Of a stretch of DNA of 64,000 nucleotides, positions 25,110 through 33,555 are shown piece by piece. Origin of the DNA: Simiduia agarivorans SA1 = DSM 21679 (lineage in GTDB: Bacteria > Pseudomonadota > Gammaproteobacteria > Pseudomonadales > Cellvibrionaceae); NCBI RefSeq assembly GCF_000305785.2, contig NC_018868.3, forward strand, positions 434,001-498,000. The letters are read 5' to 3'. Within the stretch, counting starts at the first letter, position 1, and each line of letters starts with the position of its first letter. A program made the position numbers and the translations under genes. The notes beneath the pieces are model-generated. The model searched no databases. It saw only the letters and a program-made list of their open reading frames with translations, and had not been told where the DNA came from.

Positions 25110-25640
25110 ATGACGCAATCACCTGAGTCCCTCGAGCAACAGGTCGAGGCTTATAAGAAGGCGCCGCCGGTGCACAAGTGGTCGCCACCGATCAGTGGCG
25201 ACATCGACATCCGTATTGACCGCGAAGGGCGTTGGTTTCATCAGGGTGATGAAATCCGGCGGCGTCCTTTGGTCAGGTTATTCGCGTCTATTTTGTGGTA
25301 CGAACAGGGTGAATATTTTCTTGTGACGCCGGTGGAAAAATGGCGTATTCAGGTGGACGAAGCGCCGTTACTGGTAATCGCCATGCGGCGGCAAGGGCAG
25401 GGACAGGAGCAATCGGTCAGCTTTGAAACCGCGACCGGCGACAAGTTAGTGCTGGATAAATCGCACCCGCTGGTGGTGGAGCACAATGCCAAAGGTGAGC
25501 CGCTGCCCAAAGTCCGTGTGCGTTACGAACTGGATGCGCTGATACATCGCAATGTGTTTTACGAGCTGGCTGATTTGGCAGACGAGCACCCGGAAATGGG
25601 CTGGGGCGTGTGGAGCGCGGGTGAATTCTGGCCGTTATAA
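25110..25640 (+). CDS. DUF1285 family protein
   Basis: 176 residues from the ATG at 25110, one base after the DUF4823 stop; an in-frame ATG at 25077 would overlap that gene. The family core is evident: GDIDIRIDREGRWFHQGDEI, LVRLFASILWYEQGEYFLVTP, and VRYELDALIHRNVFYELAD. The family forms a small beta-rich fold of unknown role. A terminator follows. Confidence 0.85.
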   Translation: MTQSPESLEQQVEAYKKAPPVHKWSPPISGDIDIRIDREGRWFHQGDEIRRRPLVRLFASILWYEQGEYFLVTPVEKWRIQVDEAPLLVIAMRRQGQGQEQSVSFETATGDKLVLDKSHPLVVEHNAKGEPLPKVRVRYELDALIHRNVFYELADLADEHPEMGWGVWSAGEFWPL

Positions 25641-25663
25641 CCTAGCGCAGGAAAAGTTAACGC

Positions 25664-25694
25664 AAAAAAAGGGGCCGTTGGCCCCTTGTTTTTT
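25664..25694. terminator. Bidirectional rho-independent terminator
   Basis: GGGGCC and GGCCCC (25671-25676, 25680-25685) around the loop GTT, with seven A on the left and TTGTTTTTT on the right. It ends the DUF1285 transcript and the convergent ETF-QO transcript. Confidence 0.88.
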
Positions 25695-27312
25695 ACATGT
25701 TCGGATAATTCGGGCCACCGGTGCCTTCCGGCGCTACCCAGGTAATATTCTGGGTAGGGTCCTTGATGTCGCAGGTTTTGCAGTGCACGCAGTTCTGAGC
25801 GTTAATCTGCAAGCGGCTTTCCCCGTTGTTTTCCACAATTTCATAAACACCCGCTGGGCAGTAACGCTGGGCCGGTTCGTCATATTGCGCCAGATTGATC
25901 TTGATTGGCGTATCCGAATCCTTCAGGCGCAGGTGGCAGGGCTGATCCTCTTCGTGGTTGGTGTTGGATAAAAACACCGAGGACAGTTTATCAAAACTGA
26001 GTTTGCCATCGGGTTTGGGGTACACCGGCTTTTTGCATTCGGCCGCGGGTTTCAATTGCGCGTGATCGGGGACCGGGTCAGACAGCGTCCAGGGCAGATT
26101 GCCGTTGAAAATGTTGATATCGATAAACGCATAGGCCGAGCCCAGAATATTGCCCCACTTGTGTTGGGCCGGGCCGAAATTGCGCTGTACCCACAGTTCT
26201 TTATAGGCCCAGCTGGCCTGGTAGGCGCTGGCGTAATCCAGGTCTGTACCAGACTGCCCAGCGGCCAGAGCCTGCGCAACCACTTCTGCACCGATCATGC
26301 CGGATTTCATTGCGGTGTGTGAGCCCTTGATCTTGGCAAAATTGAGTGTGCCGGCGTTGTCGCCCAGCAGCAAACCGCCCGGGAAGGACATTTTGGGTTG
26401 CGACTGGATGCCACCTTTGGCAATCGCGCGTGCACCATAAGATACCCGTTCGCCACCCTGCAGGTATTGGGCAATTTTGGGGTGGTGTTTGTAGCGCTGG
26501 AATTCGTCAAACGGGCTCACGTGCGGATTGGAATAGGACAGGTCGGTAATCAGTCCCACCACCACCTGGTTATCTTCAATGTGGTAGAGGAAGCTGCCAC
26601 CGGCACTGCCGGTTTCGCTCAGTGGCCAGCCGGCGGTGTGAACCACCAGACCCTGTTCGTGCTGTTCGGCCGGAATGGTCCACAGCTCCTTGATGCCAAT
26701 GCCGTAATGCTGGGGCTCTTTGCCCTGGTCCAGGCTGAACTTTTCAATCAGTTGTTTACCCAGCTGACCGCGGCAGCCCTCGGTAAACAGGGTGTATTTG
26801 GCATGCAGTTCCATGCCGGGCATATAGCTGTCTTTTTGTTCCCCATTGGCAGATACACCCATATCGCCGGTGGCAATACCTTTGACACTGCCGTCCTCAT
26901 GGTAGAGCACTTCGGCGGCGGCAAAACCGGGGAAAATTTCCACGCCCATGGCTTCGGCCTGCTCGGCCAGCCAGCGGCACAGGTTGCCCAGGCTGATGAT
27001 ATAGTTGCCTTCATTGTGCATGGTTTTGGGCACAAACAGGCCGGGGATTTTGCTGGCGGCCTGGTCGTTTTTGAGCAGGTAAATATCGTCTCGCTTTACG
27101 GCGGTATGCAGTGGCGCGCCTTTTTCTTTCCAGTCGGGAAACAGTTCGTTCAGGGCCTTGGGCTCAAATACCGCGCCGGAAAGAATATGGGCACCCACTT
27201 CCGAACCTTTCTCCACCACACAGACGGTGATGTCTTCGTTGAGCTGACGCAGTCGACAGGCAGCTGCGAGGCCGGCGGGACCTGCGCCTACGATCACCAC
27301 ATCGTATTCCAT
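25693..27312 (-). CDS. Electron transfer flavoprotein-ubiquinone oxidoreductase
   Basis: 539 residues from the ATG at 27312 (MEYDVVIVGAGPAGLAAA), preceded by a GGAAAGAG ribosome site. The FAD dinucleotide motif GAGPAGLAAACRL is at the N-terminus. The C-terminal four-cysteine [4Fe-4S] segment has CPAGVYE and CVHCKTCDIKDPTQNI. The enzyme passes electrons from reduced ETF to ubiquinone in the membrane, linking acyl-CoA dehydrogenases to respiration. etfBA lies divergently upstream. The intergenic region has sites that resemble fatty-acid regulator operators. Confidence 0.95.
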   Translation of the reverse strand: MEYDVVIVGAGPAGLAAACRLRQLNEDITVCVVEKGSEVGAHILSGAVFEPKALNELFPDWKEKGAPLHTAVKRDDIYLLKNDQAASKIPGLFVPKTMHNEGNYIISLGNLCRWLAEQAEAMGVEIFPGFAAAEVLYHEDGSVKGIATGDMGVSANGEQKDSYMPGMELHAKYTLFTEGCRGQLGKQLIEKFSLDQGKEPQHYGIGIKELWTIPAEQHEQGLVVHTAGWPLSETGSAGGSFLYHIEDNQVVVGLITDLSYSNPHVSPFDEFQRYKHHPKIAQYLQGGERVSYGARAIAKGGIQSQPKMSFPGGLLLGDNAGTLNFAKIKGSHTAMKSGMIGAEVVAQALAAGQSGTDLDYASAYQASWAYKELWVQRNFGPAQHKWGNILGSAYAFIDINIFNGNLPWTLSDPVPDHAQLKPAAECKKPVYPKPDGKLSFDKLSSVFLSNTNHEEDQPCHLRLKDSDTPIKINLAQYDEPAQRYCPAGVYEIVENNGESRLQINAQNCVHCKTCDIKDPTQNITWVAPEGTGGPNYPNM

Positions 27313-27438
27313 GTATTCTCTTTCCACGTGCGTCTCCTCGTGTCTGGCGTTCGCGCGCCTGTATCGGCGCCGCGATTGGCTGGTTGTTAGGTGAAATCTG
27401 CTTGGCAGTATAGAGCCATAGTATCAATAATACCAATG

Positions 27439-27458
27439 ATTAAAACAAGTGTTTTAAT
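27439..27458. promoter_or_regulatory. Palindrome near etf-QO, PsrA-like operator
   Basis: The arms ATTAAAACA and TGTTTTAAT are perfect 9-bp complements with AG between. The core reads AAAC-N4-GTTT, the pattern I recall for the TetR-family fatty-acid regulator PsrA, whose known targets include etf genes. It lies 127 bp upstream of the etf-QO start. Confidence 0.55.
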
Positions 27459-27538
27459 TCGTGTGTTTGTCTGCAGGCCTTGAAATCCGTGGCTTATGGA
27501 GAATTCGGTAGGGTTGGTCTAGGCTGTAGGCGGTCGCC

Positions 27539-27554
27539 TCAAACGTGCGTTCGG
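27539..27554. promoter_or_regulatory. Imperfect PsrA-like site, upstream of the etfB promoter
   Basis: CAAAC-GTGC-GTTCG has the same AAAC-N4-GTTx layout as the perfect site at 27439. It lies just before the putative -35 of etfB. Confidence 0.45.
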
Positions 27555-27595
27555 CTTGATTTTACGCGCGATAGGGGTCAGTATAAGCGCCATCC

Positions 27596-27611
27596 TCAAA
27601 CGCTTGTTCGA
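27596..27611. promoter_or_regulatory. Imperfect PsrA-like site, downstream of the etfB promoter
   Basis: TCAAAC-GCTT-GTTCGA is symmetric except for one pair. It falls where the transcript of etfBA should start, a typical repressor position. Confidence 0.45.
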
Positions 27612-27687
27612 ATCCGGGCAGGCACCGAGTTGGTGAGCAGGGTAGGCACCTTGCTCGTGTTCTCATCAGCAGAGCGAATGGAAATCC

Positions 27688-28437
27688 ATGAAAATTTTAG
27701 TAGCTGTGAAGCGCGTTGTTGACTACAACGTCAAGGTTCGCGCCAAGGCAGACGGCACCGGTGCCGACACTGCCAACGTGAAAATGTCCATCAACCCCTT
27801 CTGTGAGATCGCTGTAGAAGAAGCGGTTCGCCTGAAAGAAAAGGGTGTAGCCACGGAAATCGTTGCGGTATCCATCGGCCCGAAACAGGCGCAGGAGCAA
27901 ATCCGCACCGCGCTGGCACTGGGCGCCGACCGCGGCATTTTGGTAGAAACCGATGCAGAACTGGAACCGCTCGCCATTGCCAAGACATTGAAAGCGCTGG
28001 TGGAGAAAGAAACGCCCGATCTCGTCATTATGGGCAAGCAGTCCATCGACGGTGACAACAACCAGACCGGTCAGATGCTGGGTGCGCTGACCTCTATGCC
28101 ACAAGGTACCTTTGCATCCGAAGTCAGCGTTGCTGACGGCAAGGTCAACGTCACTCGCGAAATTGACGGTGGTCTGCAGACCGTTGCACTGAACCTGCCG
28201 GCGATTGTGACCACCGACCTGCGCCTGAACGAACCCCGTTACGCGTCGCTGCCCAATATCATGAAGGCCAAGAAAAAGCCGCTGGACACCATGTCTCCGG
28301 CTGACCTGGGTGTGGATACGGCTGCGCGGGTAAAGCTGCTGAAAGTTGCGCCGCCGGCCGAACGCCAGGCTGGCATCAAGGTGGCTGACGTGGCTCAGCT
28401 GGTGGAGAAACTGAAAACTGAGGCGAAGGTGATTTAA
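27688..28437 (+). CDS. etfB: Electron transfer flavoprotein beta subunit
   Basis: 249 residues, the family length. [18 protein letters not shown], the segment [18 protein letters not shown] and [20 protein letters not shown] are characteristic; the last binds AMP. EtfB pairs with EtfA to take electrons from acyl-CoA dehydrogenases and deliver them to ETF-QO, the divergent gene. etfA starts immediately after the stop codon with no gap. The two acyl-CoA dehydrogenases of the terpene operon would depend on it. Confidence 0.96.
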   Translation: MKILVAVKRVVDYNVKVRAKADGTGADTANVKMSINPFCEIAVEEAVRLKEKGVATEIVAVSIGPKQAQEQIRTALALGADRGILVETDAELEPLAIAKTLKALVEKETPDLVIMGKQSIDGDNNQTGQMLGALTSMPQGTFASEVSVADGKVNVTREIDGGLQTVALNLPAIVTTDLRLNEPRYASLPNIMKAKKKPLDTMSPADLGVDTAARVKLLKVAPPAERQAGIKVADVAQLVEKLKTEAKVI

Positions 28438-29367
28438 ATGACAATTCTGGTTATTGCTGAACACGACAACGCCAGCCTCAAGGCCGCAACCCTGAACACC
28501 GTGGCGGCTGCTCAGGCTATCGGTGGCGATATTGATCTGTTGGTAGCAGGCAGCGGCTGTGCCGCCGTGGGCGAAGCCGCGGCGAAAGTCGCCGGTGTCG
28601 CCAAAGTGCTGGTTGCCGACAACGCTGCCTACGGCCATGCGCTGGCGGAAAACCTGGGTCTGCTGATTGCGGAGCTGGGTAAAAACTACAGTCACATTCT
28701 GGCACCTGCGACGACCACGGGTAAAAACGTTTTGCCGCGCGCAGCAGCACTGCTGGATGTGCAGGCGATCTCCGATATTATTGCGGTTGAATCGGCCGAT
28801 ACGTTTCAGCGCCCGATCTACGCAGGTAACGTCATTGCCACCGTGCAGAGCAGCGATGCGATCAAAGTCATTACCGTGCGCACCACGGCGTTCGACGCGG
28901 TAGCCGCTGAAGGTGGTTCCGCGGCAGTAGAGCAGGTGGCCTCCGCCCACGATGCCGGCATCTCTGCTTTTGTTGGCGAGGAGCTGGCCAAGAGTGATCG
29001 TCCCGAACTCACCAGTGCCAAAATCGTCATCTCCGGTGGTCGTGGCATGCAAAACGGCGACAATTTCGAGATGTTGTATAAAGTGGCCGATAAGCTCGGC
29101 GCGGCTGTAGGTGCCTCACGTGCCGCGGTTGATGCGGGCTTTGTTCCCAACGATATGCAGGTCGGTCAGACCGGCAAGATCGTTGCGCCTGATCTCTACA
29201 TTGCGGTGGGCATTTCCGGAGCGATTCAGCATCTTGCTGGTATGAAGGATTCCAAAGTCATTGTTGCCATCAACAAGGACGAGGAAGCACCGATCTTCCA
29301 GGTGGCCGACTATGGCCTGGTAGCCGATCTGTTTGACGCGGTGCCTGAGTTGGAATCCAAGATCTGA
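28438..29367 (+). CDS. etfA: Electron transfer flavoprotein alpha subunit
   Basis: 309 residues. The N-terminal [18 protein letters not shown] is typical. The C-terminal FAD-binding domain has [39 protein letters not shown], and [17 protein letters not shown], all standard for EtfA. It carries the FAD of the heterodimer. Its ATG directly follows the etfB TAA, so coupled translation is expected. A terminator follows after 16 bp. Confidence 0.96.
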   Translation: MTILVIAEHDNASLKAATLNTVAAAQAIGGDIDLLVAGSGCAAVGEAAAKVAGVAKVLVADNAAYGHALAENLGLLIAELGKNYSHILAPATTTGKNVLPRAAALLDVQAISDIIAVESADTFQRPIYAGNVIATVQSSDAIKVITVRTTAFDAVAAEGGSAAVEQVASAHDAGISAFVGEELAKSDRPELTSAKIVISGGRGMQNGDNFEMLYKVADKLGAAVGASRAAVDAGFVPNDMQVGQTGKIVAPDLYIAVGISGAIQHLAGMKDSKVIVAINKDEEAPIFQVADYGLVADLFDAVPELESKI

Positions 29368-29383
29368 TTCAGCCTTTGGCGAT

Positions 29384-29409
29384 AAAACCGGCTCCGGCCG
29401 GTTTTTTTT
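29384..29409 (+). terminator. Rho-independent terminator after etfBA
   Basis: AAAACCGG and CCGGTTTT arms with a CTCCGG loop, then a run of eight T. Confidence 0.88.
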
Positions 29410-29475
29410 CGCCTAAGCTGCCGGCCGGCAGGTATAATGCCGACCCTTTTTCGCCAGTACAGCAGAGGTTTTTGG

Positions 29476-32283
29476 GTGTCCTTGCAAGAATTCGAGATGG
29501 GTCAACGCTGGATCAGCGATACAGAGGCTGAATTGGGCCTGGGGTTGGTGCTGGATGTGGCCGACCGGTTGGTGACCCTGAGCTTTCCCGCCGCCGGTGA
29601 GCGCCGCACTTACTCAATCAATAATGCCCCCATCACCCGCGTTCGCTATCAGAAAGGCGACACCATCCGCTCGGCCGACGGGCTCAAGTTGCAGGTCACC
29701 CGGGTGGAGGACCTTGACGGCATATTGATTTATCACGGTCTGGACAACCAGGGTCGGGAGCGTTTACTGGAAGAAATCGAGCTGGATTCGTTTGTCCAGT
29801 TTTCCACGCCGGCAGACCGGTTGTTCTCGGGCCAGGTAGATTCCCAAAAGCGCTTTGATCTTCGGCTTGAAACGCTCGAGCAGGTGCGCAAGCAGCAATC
29901 ATCTCCCACTTATGGCTTGTTGGGCGCGCGCGTGCAGATGTTGGCACACCAACTCTACATTGCCCATGAAGTGGGCAACCGCTATGCACCGCGCGTGTTG
30001 TTGGCCGACGAAGTGGGCTTGGGCAAGACCATTGAAGCGGGTCTGATTGTGCATCAGCAGCTGGTCAACGGCCGCGCCAGCCGGGTATTGATTCTGGTGC
30101 CGGATTCACTGGTGCATCAGTGGCTGGTAGAAATGTTGCGTCGCTTCAACCTGCGTTTCACGCTGCTGACTGAAGAGCGTTTGCGCGCTGAGCCAGATGA
30201 ACTGGACGTTGATGAAGCGCCGACACAGGAAAACCCGTTTGAATCGGCTCAGCTGTTTATTTGCCCGCTATCACTGATGACGGATCACCCAGCGCACCTG
30301 GCGCAGGCACTGGCCTGTGACTGGGATTTGTTGTTGGTTGACGAAGCGCACCACCTGACCTGCGATGCCGGCAATGAAAGCGATGCCTATCGGGTGGTTG
30401 CTGCACTGGCTCAGCAAGCGCTCGGACTGCTGTTGCTCACGGCTACGCCAGAGCAACTGGGTGTCGAAAGCCATTTTGCCCGCTTGCGTTTACTGGATCC
30501 CGATCGTTACCACGACTTAGCGGCATTTGTTCAGCAGGAGTCGGATTATCAAAAGGTGGGCGACCTGTTGCAGTCGGTGCAAGCAGGTGAAGCACCAGAA
30601 CCGGAGCAGCTGGTGCAATGGGTGTCGCCCGAACTGCTGCAGGCCTGGTCGACCGCCGAATCGCCTGAAGAAAAGTCGGAAGTAACGCAAAAAATAATTG
30701 ACCGCGTGCTGGATCAGCATGGCACTGGCCGGGTGTTATTCCGCAATACCCGCCACGCAGTAGAAGGTTTCCCTTCGAGAATATTGCATGCCGTTGAACT
30801 CACAGGTGATGTGGCCGATACGGACCAATCCGATTGGGCTCGCCAATGTGCCAAAGTCCATTGGCTGGCTGGCTGGTTAAAACAACACCCGTCAGAGAAA
30901 GTGTTGGTGATCTGCCACAGTGCCAACACCGCACTAGACCTAGAAGCACACCTGCGGTTTGAAGAGGGCTTTGCGGTGAGCGCCTTTCACGAAGGCCTGA
31001 GCCTGGTGGCGCGCGACCGCGCGGCGGCGTATTTTGCCGATCAGGAGGCGGGGGCGCAGGCGCTGATTTGTTCGGAAATCGGCAGTGAAGGTCGCAACTT
31101 TCAGTTTGCCAGCCATCTCATCATGTTTGATCTGCCGGACAATCCCGACCTGCTGGAGCAGCGCATTGGTCGCCTGGACCGGATTGGCCAGCGCCGGGAT
31201 GTGAATATCTGGGTACCCTTTGTGCCCGCAAGCGAAACCGCGCGGTTGCTGGAATGGTACCATCAGGGCTTAAATGCATTTGAGCAGGTGTGTCATATCG
31301 GCGCGGGTGTTTATGCCGAATTAGGTGATGCATTGCGTTCGGCATTGCAGTCCGATAGCAGCGGCGACTGGCAAACATTACTGGAACAGACGCGTGTGCG
31401 GGCTGGTGAGCTGCGTGAAAAAATGGAGCAGGGCCGCAACCGTTTGCTGGAGATGAATTCTTGCCGGACTGAAAAGGCCGATCAGGTGATCGAATCGCTT
31501 ATTGAGCAGGAAAACCGGATTGAGCTGGAAGATTACATGAGCCGGGTGTTTGATGCCTACGGCGTCGATCAGGAAGCGCACAGCTCGGTCAGCCAGGTAT
31601 TGGTGCCCAGCGATCATTTACAATGTGCGCATTTTCCCGAGCTGCCAGCCGATGGTGTCACGGTAACCTATCAGCGTGAAATGGCCCTGTCGCGGGAGGA
31701 TGTGGAGTTCCTGACCTGGGAGCATCCCATGGTAACCGGCGTCATGGATATGATCCGCAGCAGCGGTTTCGGTAATACTGCAGTCGCTACGGTGAAGCTT
31801 GGTCCGATCAAGCCGGGTACTCTGCTGCTTGAAGCGGTATTTCTTGTCAGCGTTGCGGCACCGAGCGCTTTGCAGCTATTCCGGTATTTGCCGGTCACGC
31901 CTCTGCGGGTGCTGGTAGATTCCCAGGGGCGGGATTTGTCCGCCGTTTTACCCCAGGACAAATTGCAGCCACTGTTGCAGAAAATTCCGCGCAATACAGC
32001 CCAGCAAATTGCCAAGCAGGCGCGCGATCCCATCGCGTTGCTCATCAAGCGCGCTGAGCAGGTGGTAGAAGGCGCGCGCACAGGTCTGATGTCGCAGGCG
32101 GTCAGCGCGGTGGAGGAAAAGCTGGGCGCAGAAATTGAGCGATTGCAGGCTTTATCAGTGGTGAATCCCGCGATCCGACCGGTAGAAATCGAGCGTTTGT
32201 CTGAGGACAAGTCGTTACTCAAAGAATACTTGGCCAGCGCATCGCTCAAACTGGACGCCTTACGCGTCATTCTTGCAACCTAG
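29476..32283 (+). CDS. rapA: RNA polymerase-associated ATPase RapA
   Basis: 935 residues from the GTG at 29476, preceded by AGAGG at the right distance; the upstream ATG frame starts inside the promoter. The N-terminal domain has MGQRWISDTEAELGLG, the known RapA start motif. The Swi2/Snf2 motor shows LLADEVGLGKTIEAG (Walker Lys about 184), LLVDEAHHL (about 288-296), LLTATPEQLGVESHFARL, and the second RecA lobe with LEQRIGRLDRIGQ. It binds RNA polymerase and releases stalled or backtracked polymerase after transcription. Slightly shorter than the E. coli protein but complete. Confidence 0.95.
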   Translation: MSLQEFEMGQRWISDTEAELGLGLVLDVADRLVTLSFPAAGERRTYSINNAPITRVRYQKGDTIRSADGLKLQVTRVEDLDGILIYHGLDNQGRERLLEEIELDSFVQFSTPADRLFSGQVDSQKRFDLRLETLEQVRKQQSSPTYGLLGARVQMLAHQLYIAHEVGNRYAPRVLLADEVGLGKTIEAGLIVHQQLVNGRASRVLILVPDSLVHQWLVEMLRRFNLRFTLLTEERLRAEPDELDVDEAPTQENPFESAQLFICPLSLMTDHPAHLAQALACDWDLLLVDEAHHLTCDAGNESDAYRVVAALAQQALGLLLLTATPEQLGVESHFARLRLLDPDRYHDLAAFVQQESDYQKVGDLLQSVQAGEAPEPEQLVQWVSPELLQAWSTAESPEEKSEVTQKIIDRVLDQHGTGRVLFRNTRHAVEGFPSRILHAVELTGDVADTDQSDWARQCAKVHWLAGWLKQHPSEKVLVICHSANTALDLEAHLRFEEGFAVSAFHEGLSLVARDRAAAYFADQEAGAQALICSEIGSEGRNFQFASHLIMFDLPDNPDLLEQRIGRLDRIGQRRDVNIWVPFVPASETARLLEWYHQGLNAFEQVCHIGAGVYAELGDALRSALQSDSSGDWQTLLEQTRVRAGELREKMEQGRNRLLEMNSCRTEKADQVIESLIEQENRIELEDYMSRVFDAYGVDQEAHSSVSQVLVPSDHLQCAHFPELPADGVTVTYQREMALSREDVEFLTWEHPMVTGVMDMIRSSGFGNTAVATVKLGPIKPGTLLLEAVFLVSVAAPSALQLFRYLPVTPLRVLVDSQGRDLSAVLPQDKLQPLLQKIPRNTAQQIAKQARDPIALLIKRAEQVVEGARTGLMSQAVSAVEEKLGAEIERLQALSVVNPAIRPVEIERLSEDKSLLKEYLASASLKLDALRVILAT

Positions 32284-32291
32284 GTTAGTGT

Positions 32292-32576
32292 ATGTACGTA
32301 TTTTCGATTTCTGCGAAAGCCGTTAAGCCCCGTGAAGGGATTGTTGCGGGTCAACAAGTCCCTTTTATCGTTTACATTAATTTTCTGGACCTTTTCGGTG
32401 CGGAAAATCTTGCCAAAATCTATTTGATGCGCGCGGGTTTTGCCGAGGCTGTCATAGAAAACCGGAAAAAACTGCCCGCTAATGTGGCGGCGGACAAGCG
32501 TGTGCTGGCCGCTGATAAAGCCCTGCGCGACGCCGTGGAATCTGGTTATCACATTCAGTTGTTTGATGAGGCCTGA
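32292..32576 (+). CDS. Small protein of unknown function
   Basis: 94 residues between rapA and the acyltransferase gene. The first half (VFSISAKAVKPREGIVAGQQVPFIVYINFLD) looks beta-rich, the second half is helical and charged. No signal peptide and no Cys. The gene starts 8 bp after rapA and ends 2 bp before the next start, so the three are probably one transcript. No family recognised. Confidence 0.72.
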   Translation: MYVFSISAKAVKPREGIVAGQQVPFIVYINFLDLFGAENLAKIYLMRAGFAEAVIENRKKLPANVAADKRVLAADKALRDAVESGYHIQLFDEA

Positions 32577-32578
32577 TT

Positions 32579-33526
32579 GTGGCGAGTGGTATTCAATCCA
32601 ATACCAGTGAGCAACACCTCGCCAACCAGGTGTTTCGTTGGCGCTACATGTTGCCGCAATTCTGGTTACTGTGGCTTTGGTTTTTCCTGCTTTGGTCTGT
32701 TACCCGGCTGCCATACCCGGCTATTCGGGCCGTCGGGCGTGGCATCGGTGTCGCGCTGTTTTATCTGATAAAGAGCCGGCGGCGCATCGCGTTGCGAAAT
32801 CTGGAGCTGTGCTTTCCCGAAAAATCCGAAGCAGAACGTTTCAGAATCGCGCGCGACAGTTTTGCCGGCGCCGGGCTGACGCTGTTTGAGTCGGGACTGG
32901 TGTGGTGGCCCAGGTTCGGCTCTCCTGGAAAATTTATCCGCGTGGAAAATGGCGGTCTGTTGGAGGATCTCGCAGGTAAGCCGGTATTGTTTTTCGGGCA
33001 TCACAACACCTGTGTTGAGATGGTGTTCGCTTATATGGCGACGCTGCGCCCGTTCCATGTGTTGTTCAGAGTGAATAACAACCCCTTGTGGGAATACATG
33101 GCTACGTGCAGCCGCAAACAATACGGGGTCACTTTGGTGCCGCGCAAGCAAGTGCCGGAGTTTCTTTCACATTTACGCGCAGGGCAGGCAGGTCTGTTGG
33201 CGGCTGATCAGGATCTGGGCCGCAAGCGCAGTGTATTTGTACCTTTTTTCGGCGTTAACACGGCAACGGTCACAAGCGTGCACGATTTTGCGGTGGCGAC
33301 GGGGGCTTCGGTGGTTTTCGCCGAGGCATTTCGTGAGGGGCAAAAAGGCTATGTATTGCGACTGACGCAGCTGCAGAACTACCCCACAGGTGATGCAGTG
33401 GCGGATACTGCAATGATGAATCAGATGATTGAGCGGGCGGTGCGGGAGCATCCCGACCAGTACTTGTGGATGCATAATCGCTTCAAAACCCGGCCGGACG
33501 GCGAGCCCAGTTTGTATAAAAAATAA
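32579..33526 (+). CDS. LpxL/HtrB-family lysophospholipid acyltransferase
   Basis: 315 residues, GTG start. One membrane anchor (about 28-45) is followed by the acyltransferase core. The catalytic HX4E motif is in FGHHNTCVEM, substrate segments are HVLFRVNNNPLWEYM and AADQDLG...VFVPFFG, and the C-terminal WMHNRFKTRP is standard. Members add lauroyl, myristoyl or palmitoleoyl chains to lipid A from acyl-ACP at the inner membrane. Which chain is added cannot be read from the sequence. A perfect-stem terminator overlaps the stop codon. Confidence 0.88.
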   Translation: MASGIQSNTSEQHLANQVFRWRYMLPQFWLLWLWFFLLWSVTRLPYPAIRAVGRGIGVALFYLIKSRRRIALRNLELCFPEKSEAERFRIARDSFAGAGLTLFESGLVWWPRFGSPGKFIRVENGGLLEDLAGKPVLFFGHHNTCVEMVFAYMATLRPFHVLFRVNNNPLWEYMATCSRKQYGVTLVPRKQVPEFLSHLRAGQAGLLAADQDLGRKRSVFVPFFGVNTATVTSVHDFAVATGASVVFAEAFREGQKGYVLRLTQLQNYPTGDAVADTAMMNQMIERAVREHPDQYLWMHNRFKTRPDGEPSLYKK

Positions 33527-33550
33527 GCCCGCGTTGCGGGCTTATTTATA
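33521..33550. terminator. Bidirectional rho-independent terminator
   Basis: Two perfect 12-bp arms (33521-33532 and 33536-33547, AAATAAGCCCGC and its complement) around the loop GTT. It contains the acyltransferase stop codon and also serves the convergent helicase gene ending at 33556. Confidence 0.85.
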
Positions 33551-33555
33551 GGGGC

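Larger units (their letters stand above)
27313..27687. other. Regulatory spacer between etf-QO and etfBA
   Basis: 375 bp without a convincing gene. It holds three similar palindromic sites (listed separately) and a possible etfB promoter, TTTTAC at 27560-27565 and TATAAG at 27582-27587 with 16 bp between, flanked on both sides by two of the sites. Confidence 0.6.

Noticed and set aside
26398..27390. A 330-codon open frame opposite etf-QO
   Set aside because: Antisense shadow; the ETF-QO FAD and [4Fe-4S] motifs on the minus strand explain the region.
27697..29052. A 451-codon open frame on the minus strand across etfBA
   Set aside because: It is the antisense shadow of two clear genes (EtfB, EtfA); its product is His/Gln/Arg-rich with no domain, and it has no ribosome site.
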